Of a stretch of 33,887 nt of DNA, positions 25,518 to 33,796 are shown in pieces. Below the pieces are notes generated by a model, which searched no databases, had not been told where the DNA came from, and saw only the letters and a list, made by a program, of their open reading frames with translations. The first letter of the stretch is position 1. Every line of letters begins with the position of its first letter. The position numbers and the translations under genes are program-made. Source of the stretch: Bacteroidetes bacterium UBA2364 (GTDB lineage: Bacteria > Bacteroidota > Rhodothermia > Rhodothermales > UBA2364); contig DDTM01000116.1 in the NCBI GenBank assembly GCA_002344075.1, positions 5,685-39,571 of the forward strand, in the 5' to 3' direction.

Positions 25518-26033
25518 ATGAACAAAAATACCGAATTATTTCAAAATGCTCTCCGTCCATCGGATATACATCCTCTTAAAACGGTTTTATATGCGCTGAT
25601 AATGGGAGTCGCCCTTTTTTATAGTGTAGTTGGATTTTTGTATTCCAACACCCCACCCACCACAACTGAGGATGCCTCACTCATTCGGCTTTTGTCTTAT
25701 GTCCATATTTTCCTTTTTGGATTTACATGGTTCATTCGGCCAGTCCTCTTTTCCAAATTGATGGCACAAGCAGCAGCGGTTTCCCCAGAGTCTGCCATAG
25801 CACCTATACGAACAGCATTTATTGCACGTGCAGCCATTTCGGAATTTCCGGCATTGCTCGGCGGCGTAATTTGTCTATTAGCAGCCATCGGCGGGGTGTT
25901 AGAAGAACATCCTGTGTACTGGCTCAACATGCTCTCCGGTTTCGTTTTTATCTGGGCTACTTTTCAGGAAATCCCCGACGAATTCCGGCTGGCCACCCTT
26001 TATCAAGAGTACGTTGCACCTCATCGTGGATAA
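25518..26033 (+). CDS. Four-helix membrane protein of unknown function
   Basis: A 171-aa integral membrane protein with hydrophobic helices near 21-43, 62-82, 103-128 and 132-154 and a charged C-terminus. I recognise no catalytic motif. The Rieske oxygenase gene starts 25 nt downstream on the same strand, so they may be co-transcribed, though a functional link is not evident. Confidence 0.75.
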   Translation: MNKNTELFQNALRPSDIHPLKTVLYALIMGVALFYSVVGFLYSNTPPTTTEDASLIRLLSYVHIFLFGFTWFIRPVLFSKLMAQAAAVSPESAIAPIRTAFIARAAISEFPALLGGVICLLAAIGGVLEEHPVYWLNMLSGFVFIWATFQEIPDEFRLATLYQEYVAPHRG

Positions 26034-26058
26034 TTTATCCCGCTACCTAAATTTGTGT

Positions 26059-27147
26059 ATGCGATTTTACATTCATCAAGATATCCGACAGGCAGAAACA
26101 CTCCCCGCCGCGTTTTACACCGATCCAAGGGTGTTTGAAGCCTCCAAAGAATCCATTTTTAGAAAGGCATGGCACTTCATCGGCGATACGTCGCTGGTAC
26201 GTTTTGCCGGAGAGATTTTCCCCTTTTCCCTTTTGCCCGGCATACTTCAAGAACCTATGTTGCTCACACGCCCCTCGGAAGATGAATGGTGTTGCCTAAG
26301 CAATGTTTGTACACATCGTGGTATGTTGGTGGCGCAAAACCCTGCAAAAGTGGCTTCGTTACGATGTGCCTATCACGGCCGTAAGTTCAGCTTATCAGGT
26401 AAATTTGAAACCATGCCCGAATTTCAGGATGCCCTCAACTTCCCACGTTCCTGTGAAGACTTACGGCAGTTCCCATTACAAAAATGGGGACCATTATTAT
26501 TTACTGGATTGGAGCCAGAGGTTGACATCGAGTCGTTTATCGCCATTTTGCAAAAGAAAATTGGTTTTTGGGAATTAGACCGCCTACGTTTTGCCCCTGA
26601 ACGTTCCAAAGAATATCTCGTCCAAGCTCATTGGGCGCTTTATTGCGAAAACTATCTGGAAGGCTTTCATATTCCGTTTGTTCATGCGGGCCTAAATCGG
26701 GTCTTGGATTATGGTTCTTATGAAACGGTATTATATCCCCATTTCAACCTGCAAATGGGCTATGCCGATGGTCCTACCGAAGTGTTTGCCCTTCCTAAAG
26801 ATCATGAGGACGCAGGCAAAGAGGTGGCCGCCTACTATTTTTGGCTTTTTCCAAATCTTATGTTCAATTTCTACCCTTGGGGTTTATCCGTAAATGTGGT
26901 TAAACCGATTCATCCAACCAAAACACATGTCGCCTTTTTGACTTATGTTTATGATGAAACAAAATTGGATAGCGGAGCCGGAACGGATTTGGACAAAGTG
27001 GAGCGCGAGGACGAAGCAATTGTCGAGACGGTTCAAAAGGGATTACAAAGCCATTATTATCCCAAAGGACGATTTTCTCCGACACGCGAGCAAGGAGTAC
27101 ACCAGTTTCAGCAACTATTGGCTTCATTTATTGGGGAGATCGCCTGA
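26059..27147 (+). CDS. Rieske non-heme iron oxygenase, alpha-subunit type
   Basis: A 362-aa aromatic-ring-hydroxylating-type oxygenase. The Rieske [2Fe-2S] ligands are Cys84-x-His86 (NVCTHRG) and Cys103-x2-His106 (RCAYHGR). The catalytic domain has the mononuclear iron motif in ENYLEGFHIPFVH (His204, His209), and the third ligand is expected in VEREDEAIVETVQKGL. The group includes demethylases and monooxygenases acting on choline, carnitine or aromatic substrates; the substrate is not predictable here. It needs a separate reductase, which is absent from the window. The frame opens 15 codons earlier, overlapping the membrane-protein gene; ATG 26059 avoids this. Confidence 0.9.
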   Translation: MRFYIHQDIRQAETLPAAFYTDPRVFEASKESIFRKAWHFIGDTSLVRFAGEIFPFSLLPGILQEPMLLTRPSEDEWCCLSNVCTHRGMLVAQNPAKVASLRCAYHGRKFSLSGKFETMPEFQDALNFPRSCEDLRQFPLQKWGPLLFTGLEPEVDIESFIAILQKKIGFWELDRLRFAPERSKEYLVQAHWALYCENYLEGFHIPFVHAGLNRVLDYGSYETVLYPHFNLQMGYADGPTEVFALPKDHEDAGKEVAAYYFWLFPNLMFNFYPWGLSVNVVKPIHPTKTHVAFLTYVYDETKLDSGAGTDLDKVEREDEAIVETVQKGLQSHYYPKGRFSPTREQGVHQFQQLLASFIGEIA

Positions 27148-27200
27148 AGAAGTTCCAGGGCGGCTAAGCACCAACAAGAGACCAATTCTTAATTAAAGGC

Positions 27201-27653
27201 TTAATCCTTCGGCGGCTTTTCCAACCAAATTGTAACAGGCCCATCATTTACTAAAGACACCTTCATATCAGCCCCAAAAATGCCTGTTGGAACGGATTTC
27301 CCCAATAGGTCGGAGCACTTCGCCACAAAGGATTCGTAGAGCGGAATCGCTGTTTCGGGCCTTGCCGCAGTGATGTATGAAGGCCGGTTACCTTTACGCG
27401 CATCCCCATACAAGGTGAATTGGGAAACCACTAAAATCTCTCCGCCTATCTCTTGTAGAGACCGATTCATTTTCCCGTCTTGGTCATTAAAGATGCGGAG
27501 TTGAATTATTTTTTGAACCAACCAATCCACTTCTTTTTCGGTATCGTTCACATGAATACCTAAAAGAACCAGAAGCCCGTTTCCAATTTCACCAACAATT
27601 TGGTGCGCGACTTTTACAGATGCCTCGCTTACGCGCTGTATTAATGCAATCAT
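27201..27653 (-). CDS. dtd: D-aminoacyl-tRNA deacylase
   Basis: A 150-aa cytosolic proofreading enzyme that removes D-amino acids (and glycine from tRNA-Ala). It shows the N-terminal MIALIQRVSEASVKV, the active-site SQFTLYGD (near 79-86) with the following KGNRPSY, and the C-terminal NDGPVTIWL carrying the cross-subunit GP motif. Length is typical. Translation from ATG 27653 removes 11 codons that would overlap the upstream rdgB stop. It is co-directional with rdgB with a 16-nt gap. Confidence 0.95.
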   Translation of the reverse strand: MIALIQRVSEASVKVAHQIVGEIGNGLLVLLGIHVNDTEKEVDWLVQKIIQLRIFNDQDGKMNRSLQEIGGEILVVSQFTLYGDARKGNRPSYITAARPETAIPLYESFVAKCSDLLGKSVPTGIFGADMKVSLVNDGPVTIWLEKPPKD

Positions 27654-27669
27654 GGGATGAAAATTTGTT

Positions 27670-28257
27670 TTACACGGTAGCCTCATTGGCCAAGAAATCT
27701 AAAAACTTACGAAAAGCCATTCCCCTATGGCTGATCTTGTTTTTTTCTTCTGTGGTCATTTGTGCAAATGTCAAGTCGTAGCCATTAGGCATAAAGATTG
27801 GGTCGTAACCAAAGCCGCCCGCTCCTATTTCTACATGGGTGATTTGTCCAACACAAATGCCTTCAAAAAAAGCTACTTTGCCCGTGTAATATGCAATAAC
27901 GGTCCTAAATTGTGCTGCACGGTTCTCTTCTCCGACCAATTCACATAGCATTTTTTGCCGATTTTCCGCATAAGTTGCTTTTTCACCAGCATATCGTGCC
28001 GAATAAACACCCGGTGCCCCGTTCAAAGCGCCAACCTCCAAGCCGGTATCATCCGCCATCGAAAAAATGCCCGTGGCTTCATAGAGCATCTGTGCTTTCT
28101 TTAAGGCGTTGCCTTCAAGCGTGTGCTGGTCCTCATCCACTTCTGGCAACTCAGGGAAATCCAATGCGGTGAGAACTTCATAGGGTAATCCCTGAAGTGC
28201 ATGTCTAAATTCATCCACTTTGCCTTTATTACGGGTGGCCAAAAGAATTTTGATCAT
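27670..28257 (-). CDS. rdgB: XTP/dITP diphosphatase (RdgB/HAM1)
   Basis: A 195-aa nucleotide-pool sanitiser that hydrolyses dITP, ITP and XTP. Signatures are the start KILLATRNKGKVDEF, LEGNALKKA, MADDTGLEVGALNGAPGVYSARYAG (from about 68), the GYDPIF motif and the C-terminal KNKISHRGMAF. Typical length. It precedes dtd in a two-gene operon. Confidence 0.95.
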   Translation of the reverse strand: MIKILLATRNKGKVDEFRHALQGLPYEVLTALDFPELPEVDEDQHTLEGNALKKAQMLYEATGIFSMADDTGLEVGALNGAPGVYSARYAGEKATYAENRQKMLCELVGEENRAAQFRTVIAYYTGKVAFFEGICVGQITHVEIGAGGFGYDPIFMPNGYDLTFAQMTTEEKNKISHRGMAFRKFLDFLANEATV

Positions 28258-28467
28258 AATGTTTGATCTGGTTTATTCACTTAAAAACAACCGTCCTTTT
28301 TGAGATCACTCAACCCCTTAATTTCCACTTCATGTTCGTGCAACAACGCATTAAGACCATCCACCCGAAGTATATACAAAGAAATGGACGTATTTTTTGA
28401 TCGCGGTCATGGTGCGGGCGCTTGATCTCCATAGATACGTATATGGGGATTGACTACAGAGTCACTT

Positions 28468-28497
28468 AAAAAAAGGGCCTCCAATTCCCCAAAGCCC
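28468..28497 (-). terminator. Terminator of floA
   Basis: Read on the minus strand, GGGCTT (28497-28492) pairs with AGGCCC (28480-28475), with one G-U pair, and is followed by a seven-T run, starting 8 nt beyond the floA stop. The remaining 28258-28467 holds no gene I can see. Confidence 0.75.
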
Positions 28498-28504
28498 CCA
28501 TCGG

Positions 28505-29503
28505 CTAATCCGTAGTAGGAGAAATATCGAACCCGCTTCCGATGGAGTCTCTCATTTTGGTATCTGCTTGAAGATTTTTCAGGTTATAATAATCCATGAA
28601 ACCCAAATGCCCCGATTGCAACGCTGCGGCAATGGCTCTTGGTACCTCGGCTTCTGCCGCCACCAATTTTGCTTGCTGTTCCGCCACTTGTGCCCGCATT
28701 TCCTGTTCTAAGGCCACAGCGGCAGCACGGCGTTCTTCGGCACGCGCCCGACCAATTTTAAGATCAGCTTCGGCTTGGTCTGTTTGCAGTTTGGCTCCAA
28801 TGTTTTCGCCAATGTCCACATCGGCAATATCTATTGAAAGGATTTCAAAAGCAGTTCCTGCATCTAATCCCTTTGCCAAAACCACTTGCGAGATTTTATC
28901 CGGATTTTCCAATACCTCTTTATGTGAATCTGAGGAACCAATGGTAGAAACGATGCCTTCGCCCACACGTGCAATAATGGTTTCTTCGCCGGCTCCCCCT
29001 ACAAACCGTTCCATGTTTGCCCGAACAGTTACCCGCGCAATGGCCCGTAGCTGAATACCATCTTTTGCTACGGCAGCAATGGCAGGCGTTTCAATGACTT
29101 TTGGGGTTACCGAAACCTGAATGGCCTGAAACACATCCCGCCCTGCCAGATCAATAGCCGTCGCACGTTCAAAAGACAAATCAATGCGGGCTTTATCTGC
29201 CGAAACCAAGGCATTTACTACCGAATTGATATTACCTCCTGCCAAATAATGTGCCTCCAATTTTTCAGGACTCACCTCAACCCCTGCTTTATGGGCGGTA
29301 ATTAATCCGCGTACAATGGGATGTGGTGGAACTTTTCGCAAGCGCATTCCCACCAAGTCTCTTATGAGTTTGAGATGAACGCCCGAAAAGAAAGCCGTAA
29401 CCCACAGGCCAACGGGCACATAGCGGAAGAATAAGGCGGCAATTAGCAATAATACAATTACCCCAAAAACACCAAATGCAGAGATAAAATTTTCAATATC
29501 CAT
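28505..29503 (-). CDS. floA: Flotillin-like protein FloA
   Basis: A 332-aa membrane-associated scaffold of functional membrane microdomains. An N-terminal hydrophobic hairpin (about 8-28) is followed by LKLIRDLVGMRLRKVPP, an SPFH-like core with AGVEVSPEKLEAHYLAGGN, VTVRANMERFVGG and LSIDIADVDIGENIGA. A heptad-like Ala/Glu-rich helix with EAE repeats runs to about 300. It matches the YqfA/FloA family in length and order. The usual neighbour NfeD is absent. The longer frame to 29560 is ignored; ATG 29503 begins at the membrane hairpin. Confidence 0.95.
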   Translation of the reverse strand: MDIENFISAFGVFGVIVLLLIAALFFRYVPVGLWVTAFFSGVHLKLIRDLVGMRLRKVPPHPIVRGLITAHKAGVEVSPEKLEAHYLAGGNINSVVNALVSADKARIDLSFERATAIDLAGRDVFQAIQVSVTPKVIETPAIAAVAKDGIQLRAIARVTVRANMERFVGGAGEETIIARVGEGIVSTIGSSDSHKEVLENPDKISQVVLAKGLDAGTAFEILSIDIADVDIGENIGAKLQTDQAEADLKIGRARAEERRAAAVALEQEMRAQVAEQQAKLVAAEAEVPRAIAAALQSGHLGFMDYYNLKNLQADTKMRDSIGSGFDISPTTD

Positions 29504-29645
29504 GGTCGTACCTAAATTTTGTGAACAGACAAAAATTGAGCGGCTTTTATAACTGCCCATAGCCCTTTAAACAATGAATAATATAAACCGATTCTAAGGC
29601 GAAGCCAATGTGCGCGGCCTCCAAAACATGAAAGATACCCTATAA

Positions 29646-30146
29646 CTAATTATCATGCAATCGTCTATAATCCCCGCTAAGGCCACCCGTTTTGGCTTGT
29701 AACCGAATTTGAGTAATCGTAATGTCTTTGGAGACAGATTTACACATATCGTAAACCGTAAGTGCCGCCGCCGATACTGCCGAAAGGGCTTCCATCTCAA
29801 CCCCAGTTTGTCCATACGTTTTGACAAAGGCACGAATATCCACCGATAGAACTTCTTCGTTAAGTTCTGCTTCCACCGTTATATTTTGTAAATAGATATT
29901 ATGACATAACGGAATGAGCAAGGAAGTGTGCTTTGCGCCCTGAATCCCTGCAATTTTGGCAGTGGTAAGAACATCTCCTTTTTTGATTTGGTTTTCCTTG
30001 ACTTGTCGGAAAGCCTCCTCTCCCAACAATACACGTCCTGTCGCAAAGGCCGTTCGAGCATTGGCGCTTTTCTCGCCCACATCCACCATTTTAATCTGGC
30101 CGTCGGTATTGATGTGCGACAAACTTGGAACTTCGGTTTCTATCAT
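29646..30146 (-). CDS. moaC: Cyclic pyranopterin monophosphate synthase MoaC
   Basis: A 166-aa second-step enzyme of molybdenum cofactor synthesis, converting the MoaA product to cPMP. Signatures are MVDVGEKSANARTA, IPLCHNI (near 80), and GQTGVEMEALSAVSAAALTVYDMCK (from about 112), including the catalytic Asp/Lys region. Length is normal. It stands alone here; no moaA or other moco gene is visible in the window. Confidence 0.95.
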   Translation of the reverse strand: MIETEVPSLSHINTDGQIKMVDVGEKSANARTAFATGRVLLGEEAFRQVKENQIKKGDVLTTAKIAGIQGAKHTSLLIPLCHNIYLQNITVEAELNEEVLSVDIRAFVKTYGQTGVEMEALSAVSAAALTVYDMCKSVSKDITITQIRLQAKTGGLSGDYRRLHDN

Positions 30147-30452
30147 GATGATTGTTAAGGTTATGAAACTACAGTTAAGGGCGATTGGCCTTTGGCAAAG
30201 GTTCTTAATTTACATATTTTCAAGGCAGGCATGTATTTTTTTTTCGCAAGATCAGGCCGCATAAGTGTGCGTGTACAACAAATAGCCGTTATTTTTCCAA
30301 AGCGCTTAGCCAGAAAATTAGCCCTCACGTCAAGTCCTCGGCAGCACACCGAGTTGTTGTATGGCTATCGGTGACGATTCTACGTCCATACCACGCTTTT
30401 TGATGCTTTGGAAAAATGCTTCAATCCCAAAACGTTTCTTATATTCTCTTAG
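30147..30452. other. Region upstream of HmuY-like remnant
   Basis: About 300 nt without an intact gene. It may contain the decayed 5' part of the HmuY-like gene whose C-terminus is readable at 30453-30635, but I could not reconstruct a convincing frame. Confidence 0.35.
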
Positions 30453-30635
30453 CCCATTCCGGGCAAACTTCTTCTATTCAAAACGACAGATGGAAAATAT
30501 GTAAAACTCCAAATTCTGAGTTATTACAAGGGAGCACCCATTGCACCGGATGCCCTAAAAGACACTGCTCGGTACTATACTTTCCGATATGTGTATCAAC
30601 GCGATGGGTCGGCAACGTTTCCTGCTGCAAAATAA
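30453..30635 (+). pseudogene. Decayed HmuY-like protein, C-terminal remnant
   Basis: One frame, closed upstream by TAG (30450-30452) and lacking a start, encodes 60 residues. They begin PIPGKLLLFKTTDGKYVKLQ and include ILSYYKGAPIAPD and YYTFRYVYQRDGS before TAA (30633-30635). This is the usual C-terminus of HmuY-family lipoproteins of Bacteroidota, which bind heme or other ligands at the cell surface. The N-terminal two thirds, including any signal, are unreadable in every frame. A terminator-like hairpin still follows. It is therefore a truncated gene rather than a new small protein. The family call is from memory of the motif, not a search. Confidence 0.68.
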
Positions 30636-30666
30636 GCGGCCCCAAGGCCATTTTTACGACAAATGA

Positions 30667-30705
30667 CCAAAACCGTTCTCTGTCTTGGAAGCGGTTTTTG
30701 GTTTT
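30667..30705 (+). terminator. Terminator after HmuY-like remnant
   Basis: CCAAAACCG (30667-30675) pairs, with one bulge, with CGGTTTTTGG (30692-30701) and is followed by TTTT. Confidence 0.6.
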
Positions 30706-30794
30706 ATCTTTTATCCCTTAATTTATCCTATTTCCCTAATAATAAGCCAACAATTTCTTTTTGGCTATCTATATTTTTCAGACTAAAGTTGCAT

Positions 30795-30836
30795 AAAAAA
30801 CTTCGCGCCCTTGCTTAATGCACAAAGACGCGAAGT
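30795..30836 (-). terminator. Terminator of the Cys-rich peptide operon
   Basis: On the minus strand ACTTCGCG (30836-30829) pairs perfectly with CGCGAAGT (30807-30800), followed by T6. It closes the operon running from 33037 to 30868. Confidence 0.82.
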
Positions 30837-30867
30837 GGTGAAACCGTAATAAGGACGCCCCCTAATT

Positions 30868-31131
30868 TCAAGGGTTGGGGACACATATCCAAGCATCAAA
30901 CTGCATTTCCTCTCCAATATACCAGCTACAATTACAACTACAAGATTGACTAATACAACTTGCCCCCTTGCCAGACGGTGCAGAACAAGTATGGGCAATA
31001 CAATTTGTATCCGGTCCTCCACAAGAAGCTGTGGGACCATTATTCGATGGCGGAACTGCAAATACAGTATAGTTACTCAGACAGACAAGAAATGTCAAAC
31101 CTAAAAATAAAAAATACTTATTTATCTTCAT
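30868..31131 (-). CDS. Secreted 8-cysteine peptide (paralogue 2)
   Basis: An 87-aa unrecognised protein. A Sec signal peptide (MKINKYFLFLGLTFLVCLSN, probable cut after VFA, residue 25) is followed by a mature part of about 62 residues with eight cysteines. The clearest motif is SCSCNCS (C-x-C-x-C); others are in TASCGG, TNCIAHTC and GASC, and the last is in WICVPNP. The spacing matches the frameshifted gene 17 nt upstream, so the two are tandem paralogues. Eight paired cysteines suggest a disulfide-stabilised extracytoplasmic peptide. It is the last gene of a tight operon behind a 6-bladed propeller lipoprotein. By analogy with NVEALA-type peptides of Bacteroidales it may be an exported peptide linked to the propeller; this is inference. 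Confidence 0.75.
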   Translation of the reverse strand: MKINKYFLFLGLTFLVCLSNYTVFAVPPSNNGPTASCGGPDTNCIAHTCSAPSGKGASCISQSCSCNCSWYIGEEMQFDAWICVPNP

Positions 31132-31148
31132 AAAATTACAGGTTTAGG

Positions 31149-31404
31149 TTATACAGGTGAGCAGGATTTAAAATCTGTTATTACTTCTTCGCCATTGCCA
31201 TCTATTGTGCGGCAAGAGCACTGACAATCTGTGGATTGACAATAGGCAGATCCATTGATTCCTATGCATGTGATCGTATTGCCAGGGCAAGAAACATTCC
31301 CCAAGCCACATGCACTCGCCGTAGGTTTAGAGGTAGCAATCCAAGATGGTGTTGAAATTGCTAAACATCAAGAAGCAGGTAAATGTAAAAATCTTTGTCT
31401 TCAT
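31149..31404 (-). pseudogene. Secreted 8-cysteine peptide (paralogue 1), frameshifted in signal
   Basis: Starting at ATG 31404, five nt after the propeller stop, the frame gives MKTKIFTFTCFL and then stops after 25 codons. Skipping one base near 31368 continues it as CLAISTPSWIATSKPTAS, completing a signal peptide. It then runs through a mature domain with eight cysteines (PTASACG, VSCPG, TCIG, YCQS, DCQCSCR, KSCSPV) to the stop at 31149. The Cys pattern and length match the following gene. So this is a paralogue with a single-base insertion in the signal region. It may be a real inactivation, a phase-variation event or a sequencing error; the mature part shows no other damage, which argues for a very recent event. 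Confidence 0.7.
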
Positions 31405-31409
31405 TACTT

Positions 31410-32510
31410 TTACAGTTTAAATTTATAAATTAAAGGGTCATTAGCTGCTATCGGTGGAATGACATAAATATTTTTTTCATTTATCAATACTTGGCCTATC
31501 ATGACAAAGTTTTTAACATCTGTTTTTGAAGCAAGCTCATCTTTAAATAAATGAAGCATTTTTTCCATTTGCCATTTGCCATTTTTTTGCCTTATAATCG
31601 CTAATTTGTTAGAGTATGAGATACCAATCGTATCTTCCTCTAATTTACCAATCGTTCCGAACAACATCGTAAGGGGTTGATGATTATTCGAGAGCATAGC
31701 AGCCGCTGCATTGCTATTATCGTTTAATACCCTCGCCATTCTTTCATTTTGAAATGACAAAGATTCTAAAAAATCACCTTTTTTATTAAAAATAAATACA
31801 AAGGGCAATGTGCGGTAAGCTGCATATATATTTTGACCAACCTCTGCGGCAATAACTTGATTAAAACCCATTAACTTATCCTTTTCTGAAGACAAATAGG
31901 GAAGTATATTGATGGCTTTTCTAAAGGGCGGTTTTGCTTCAAAGCCTTGCATAATAAATTTACGATCTGGCGATTGTTTCGTCACAAAAACAAAATCTTG
32001 GTTACACATGGCATTTCCTTGGAGTGCTGAGGCAATAGGCAAGCTATCCACATAGTTTATTTCTTGCGAAAAAGCTTGTATCCGGCCATTATTGCGGTCT
32101 TCTACAAAAATATACTGGCCATTGTTGCAAATACTGGTGGGCTGGTTGAACTCTCCAGGCCCTTGGCCATTGCGCCCAATGGTTCTTGAAACAGCAGACG
32201 ATCTTGCCGAAACCACTGCTATATGATGGTTTTTAAAATCCACAATATAGAGGGAATCTCGGTGCAGGATAAAGGAAATAGGAGCCGCCAATACCGATTG
32301 GCCCATGTTGCCTATCGCTGTTTCGGGGTACAATGCCTGCGGCGTTACGGCATCTAAGGAGATATTCGTCGTCTTTTTCGGCGAAGTATAAGCAGACAAA
32401 TTTTCCTTTACCAACTGCTCTATTTGTGCTGGTAATTCAGATTTTTGATGAGTGGTTCTGCATCCACTGGAGAGCACAAGAACAAAGAGAAGGCAACTAA
32501 TTTTTTTCAT
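31410..32510 (-). CDS. 6-bladed beta-propeller lipoprotein
   Basis: A 366-aa lipoprotein (MKKISCLLFVLVLSSGC, lipobox SSGC) with an NHL/TolB-like 6-bladed propeller of the kind common in Bacteroidota. Blade signatures include SLYIVDFKNHHIAVVSA followed by IGRNGQGPGEFNQPTSI, then YIFVEDRNNGRIQAF. Later blades are more diverged (EVGQNIYAAYRTLPFVFIF, DTIGISYSNKLAIIR, KNIYVIPPI). It is probably exposed on the periplasmic or outer face. It sits 29 nt after the preceding lipoprotein and 5 nt before the Cys-rich peptide gene, so the four genes are translated from one message. Confidence 0.85.
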   Translation of the reverse strand: MKKISCLLFVLVLSSGCRTTHQKSELPAQIEQLVKENLSAYTSPKKTTNISLDAVTPQALYPETAIGNMGQSVLAAPISFILHRDSLYIVDFKNHHIAVVSARSSAVSRTIGRNGQGPGEFNQPTSICNNGQYIFVEDRNNGRIQAFSQEINYVDSLPIASALQGNAMCNQDFVFVTKQSPDRKFIMQGFEAKPPFRKAINILPYLSSEKDKLMGFNQVIAAEVGQNIYAAYRTLPFVFIFNKKGDFLESLSFQNERMARVLNDNSNAAAAMLSNNHQPLTMLFGTIGKLEEDTIGISYSNKLAIIRQKNGKWQMEKMLHLFKDELASKTDVKNFVMIGQVLINEKNIYVIPPIAANDPLIYKFKL

Positions 32511-32539
32511 CTTATTACAATTTATAAGGATTCGATTAC

Positions 32540-33037
32540 CTACAAAGTAAGGCGTTGAATAAGTTCATCAGGCAATAACAAGCGATTATATCCTTCTTCA
32601 ATCGAATAATGTTTTAAATTGTAAATCCCGATGCCATCTGCGCAAGTAGTGGTACAAACCCGAAGTTGATCTAATCGTTCTTTAAGGTATAGCTGGTTTG
32701 TTAAAGGCGTTTCAAACCACGCATAATGTGCTTTTCCGGAATCAGGGATATGTTTTTGATTCGGAAAAATAATCATGATCTTTTTACGGTATTTCTTGGC
32801 ATACATTTCCTCGAAAGATTTCACATAGGCCTTTAAGTCTTCCGAATTTTTGTAGAGCGAAAAGATGATTAACCCCCGCTCGTTGATAACAACTTGATTT
32901 TTTTCCTTAAGTAAGGACGTTATATGGGCTGGAATGAGGTTATGAGCCGTAGAGATTGGTTCTCGTCGAACGTCCTTGGCGCATCCAATAAGCAAACAAG
33001 TACCCAAAGCGATCAAATAAATCTTAAATCTATTCAT
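32540..33037 (-). CDS. Unrecognised lipoprotein, first gene of propeller/Cys-peptide operon
   Basis: A 165-aa lipoprotein (lipobox LIGC, Cys19 region) that I do not recognise. The body shows alternating strands and helices (QVVINERGLIIFSLYKN, KKIMIIFPNQKHI) and a pair of cysteines in CTTTC near residue 127. Strand-helix order with FPNQ could fit a degenerate thioredoxin-like fold, but no CxxC redox motif is in the usual place. ATG 33037 is preferred over the start 10 codons upstream because it begins the signal. It heads the four-gene operon. Confidence 0.72.
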   Translation of the reverse strand: MNRFKIYLIALGTCLLIGCAKDVRREPISTAHNLIPAHITSLLKEKNQVVINERGLIIFSLYKNSEDLKAYVKSFEEMYAKKYRKKIMIIFPNQKHIPDSGKAHYAWFETPLTNQLYLKERLDQLRVCTTTCADGIGIYNLKHYSIEEGYNRLLLPDELIQRLTL

Positions 33038-33317
33038 GACTCTTGATCTTAAACAATTGAGTTGCACTATAAAAACAAAAGAAACAAATGCTTTTATGCT
33101 ATTTTAAAACCATAATGAACGTAAAAAAAAAAGCAACCGTTTCAAAACACACGAATACACATTCGTCAAATGTTCATATATTTATTTTCTTTCACGAATC
33201 GTATCCTTCGCTTTGTCCTGCCTTTTATATTCCAAAAGCTTATCAATTACTTGCTTATGCCCTCTTTAGCCGAACTTTTAGAAAGCCATTTCCAAGAAAA
33301 AAAGCACCAAACGCAAG

Positions 33318-33695
33318 ATGTTGCTTCCGCCACCGTGCTTTACAGAAATGAATGGTGAATACGTGTCGTTTACCGAAAACCGTATCTTAGTCTGTCGTTT
33401 TCCGAATGATCCCCGATTTCAGAATCCGATTGGCCTGATGCAAGGTGGGTTTATTGTGGCGGCCATAGACAACACCTTAGGCCCTTTGAGCTATTTAGTA
33501 GCACCGCCCAGCGTTACAACTCAACTTAATACTACTTATTTGAGACCCGTTACCATGAGGGATACATATTTAGACGTGCATGGTGAGGTTCTGGAGCAAA
33601 GTAAATCTTATTTGCATATGCGGGCTACTGTACTGAATCCGTCTGGAAAAAAAATTGCACTGGCCTTCTCCACCAATCAGATTTTGAGCACTTAA
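33318..33695 (+). CDS. PaaI-type hotdog thioesterase, N-terminus possibly frameshifted
   Basis: A 125-aa hotdog-fold acyl-CoA thioesterase of the PaaI/YbgC-like type. Signatures are LPPPCFTEMNGEYVSF, RFQNPIGLMQGGFIVAAIDNTLGPL (the long hotdog helix with the catalytic Asp) and TTQLNTTYLRPV. The domain begins at the annotated ATG with almost no N-terminal helix. In another frame an ATG at 33257 opens MPSLAELLESHFQEKK, running to the same place, which would be a natural N-terminus if one base were gained or lost near 33315. Either the gene starts at 33318 or it is damaged. Confidence 0.82.
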   Translation: MLLPPPCFTEMNGEYVSFTENRILVCRFPNDPRFQNPIGLMQGGFIVAAIDNTLGPLSYLVAPPSVTTQLNTTYLRPVTMRDTYLDVHGEVLEQSKSYLHMRATVLNPSGKKIALAFSTNQILST

Positions 33696-33796
33696 TGAGG
33701 TTAACTTGCACTTTTTCCGTATTTTAACCCAAACGTAAAAACTTAGGCATAGAACCAAAGTCTATGTAAATTTGTTTTGGTGCAATCAATTGGTTC

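Noticed and set aside
30416..30721. 101-aa plus-strand ORF downstream of moaC
   Set aside because: It overlaps, in another frame, the readable HmuY-like C-terminus; its own translation has no recognisable pattern.
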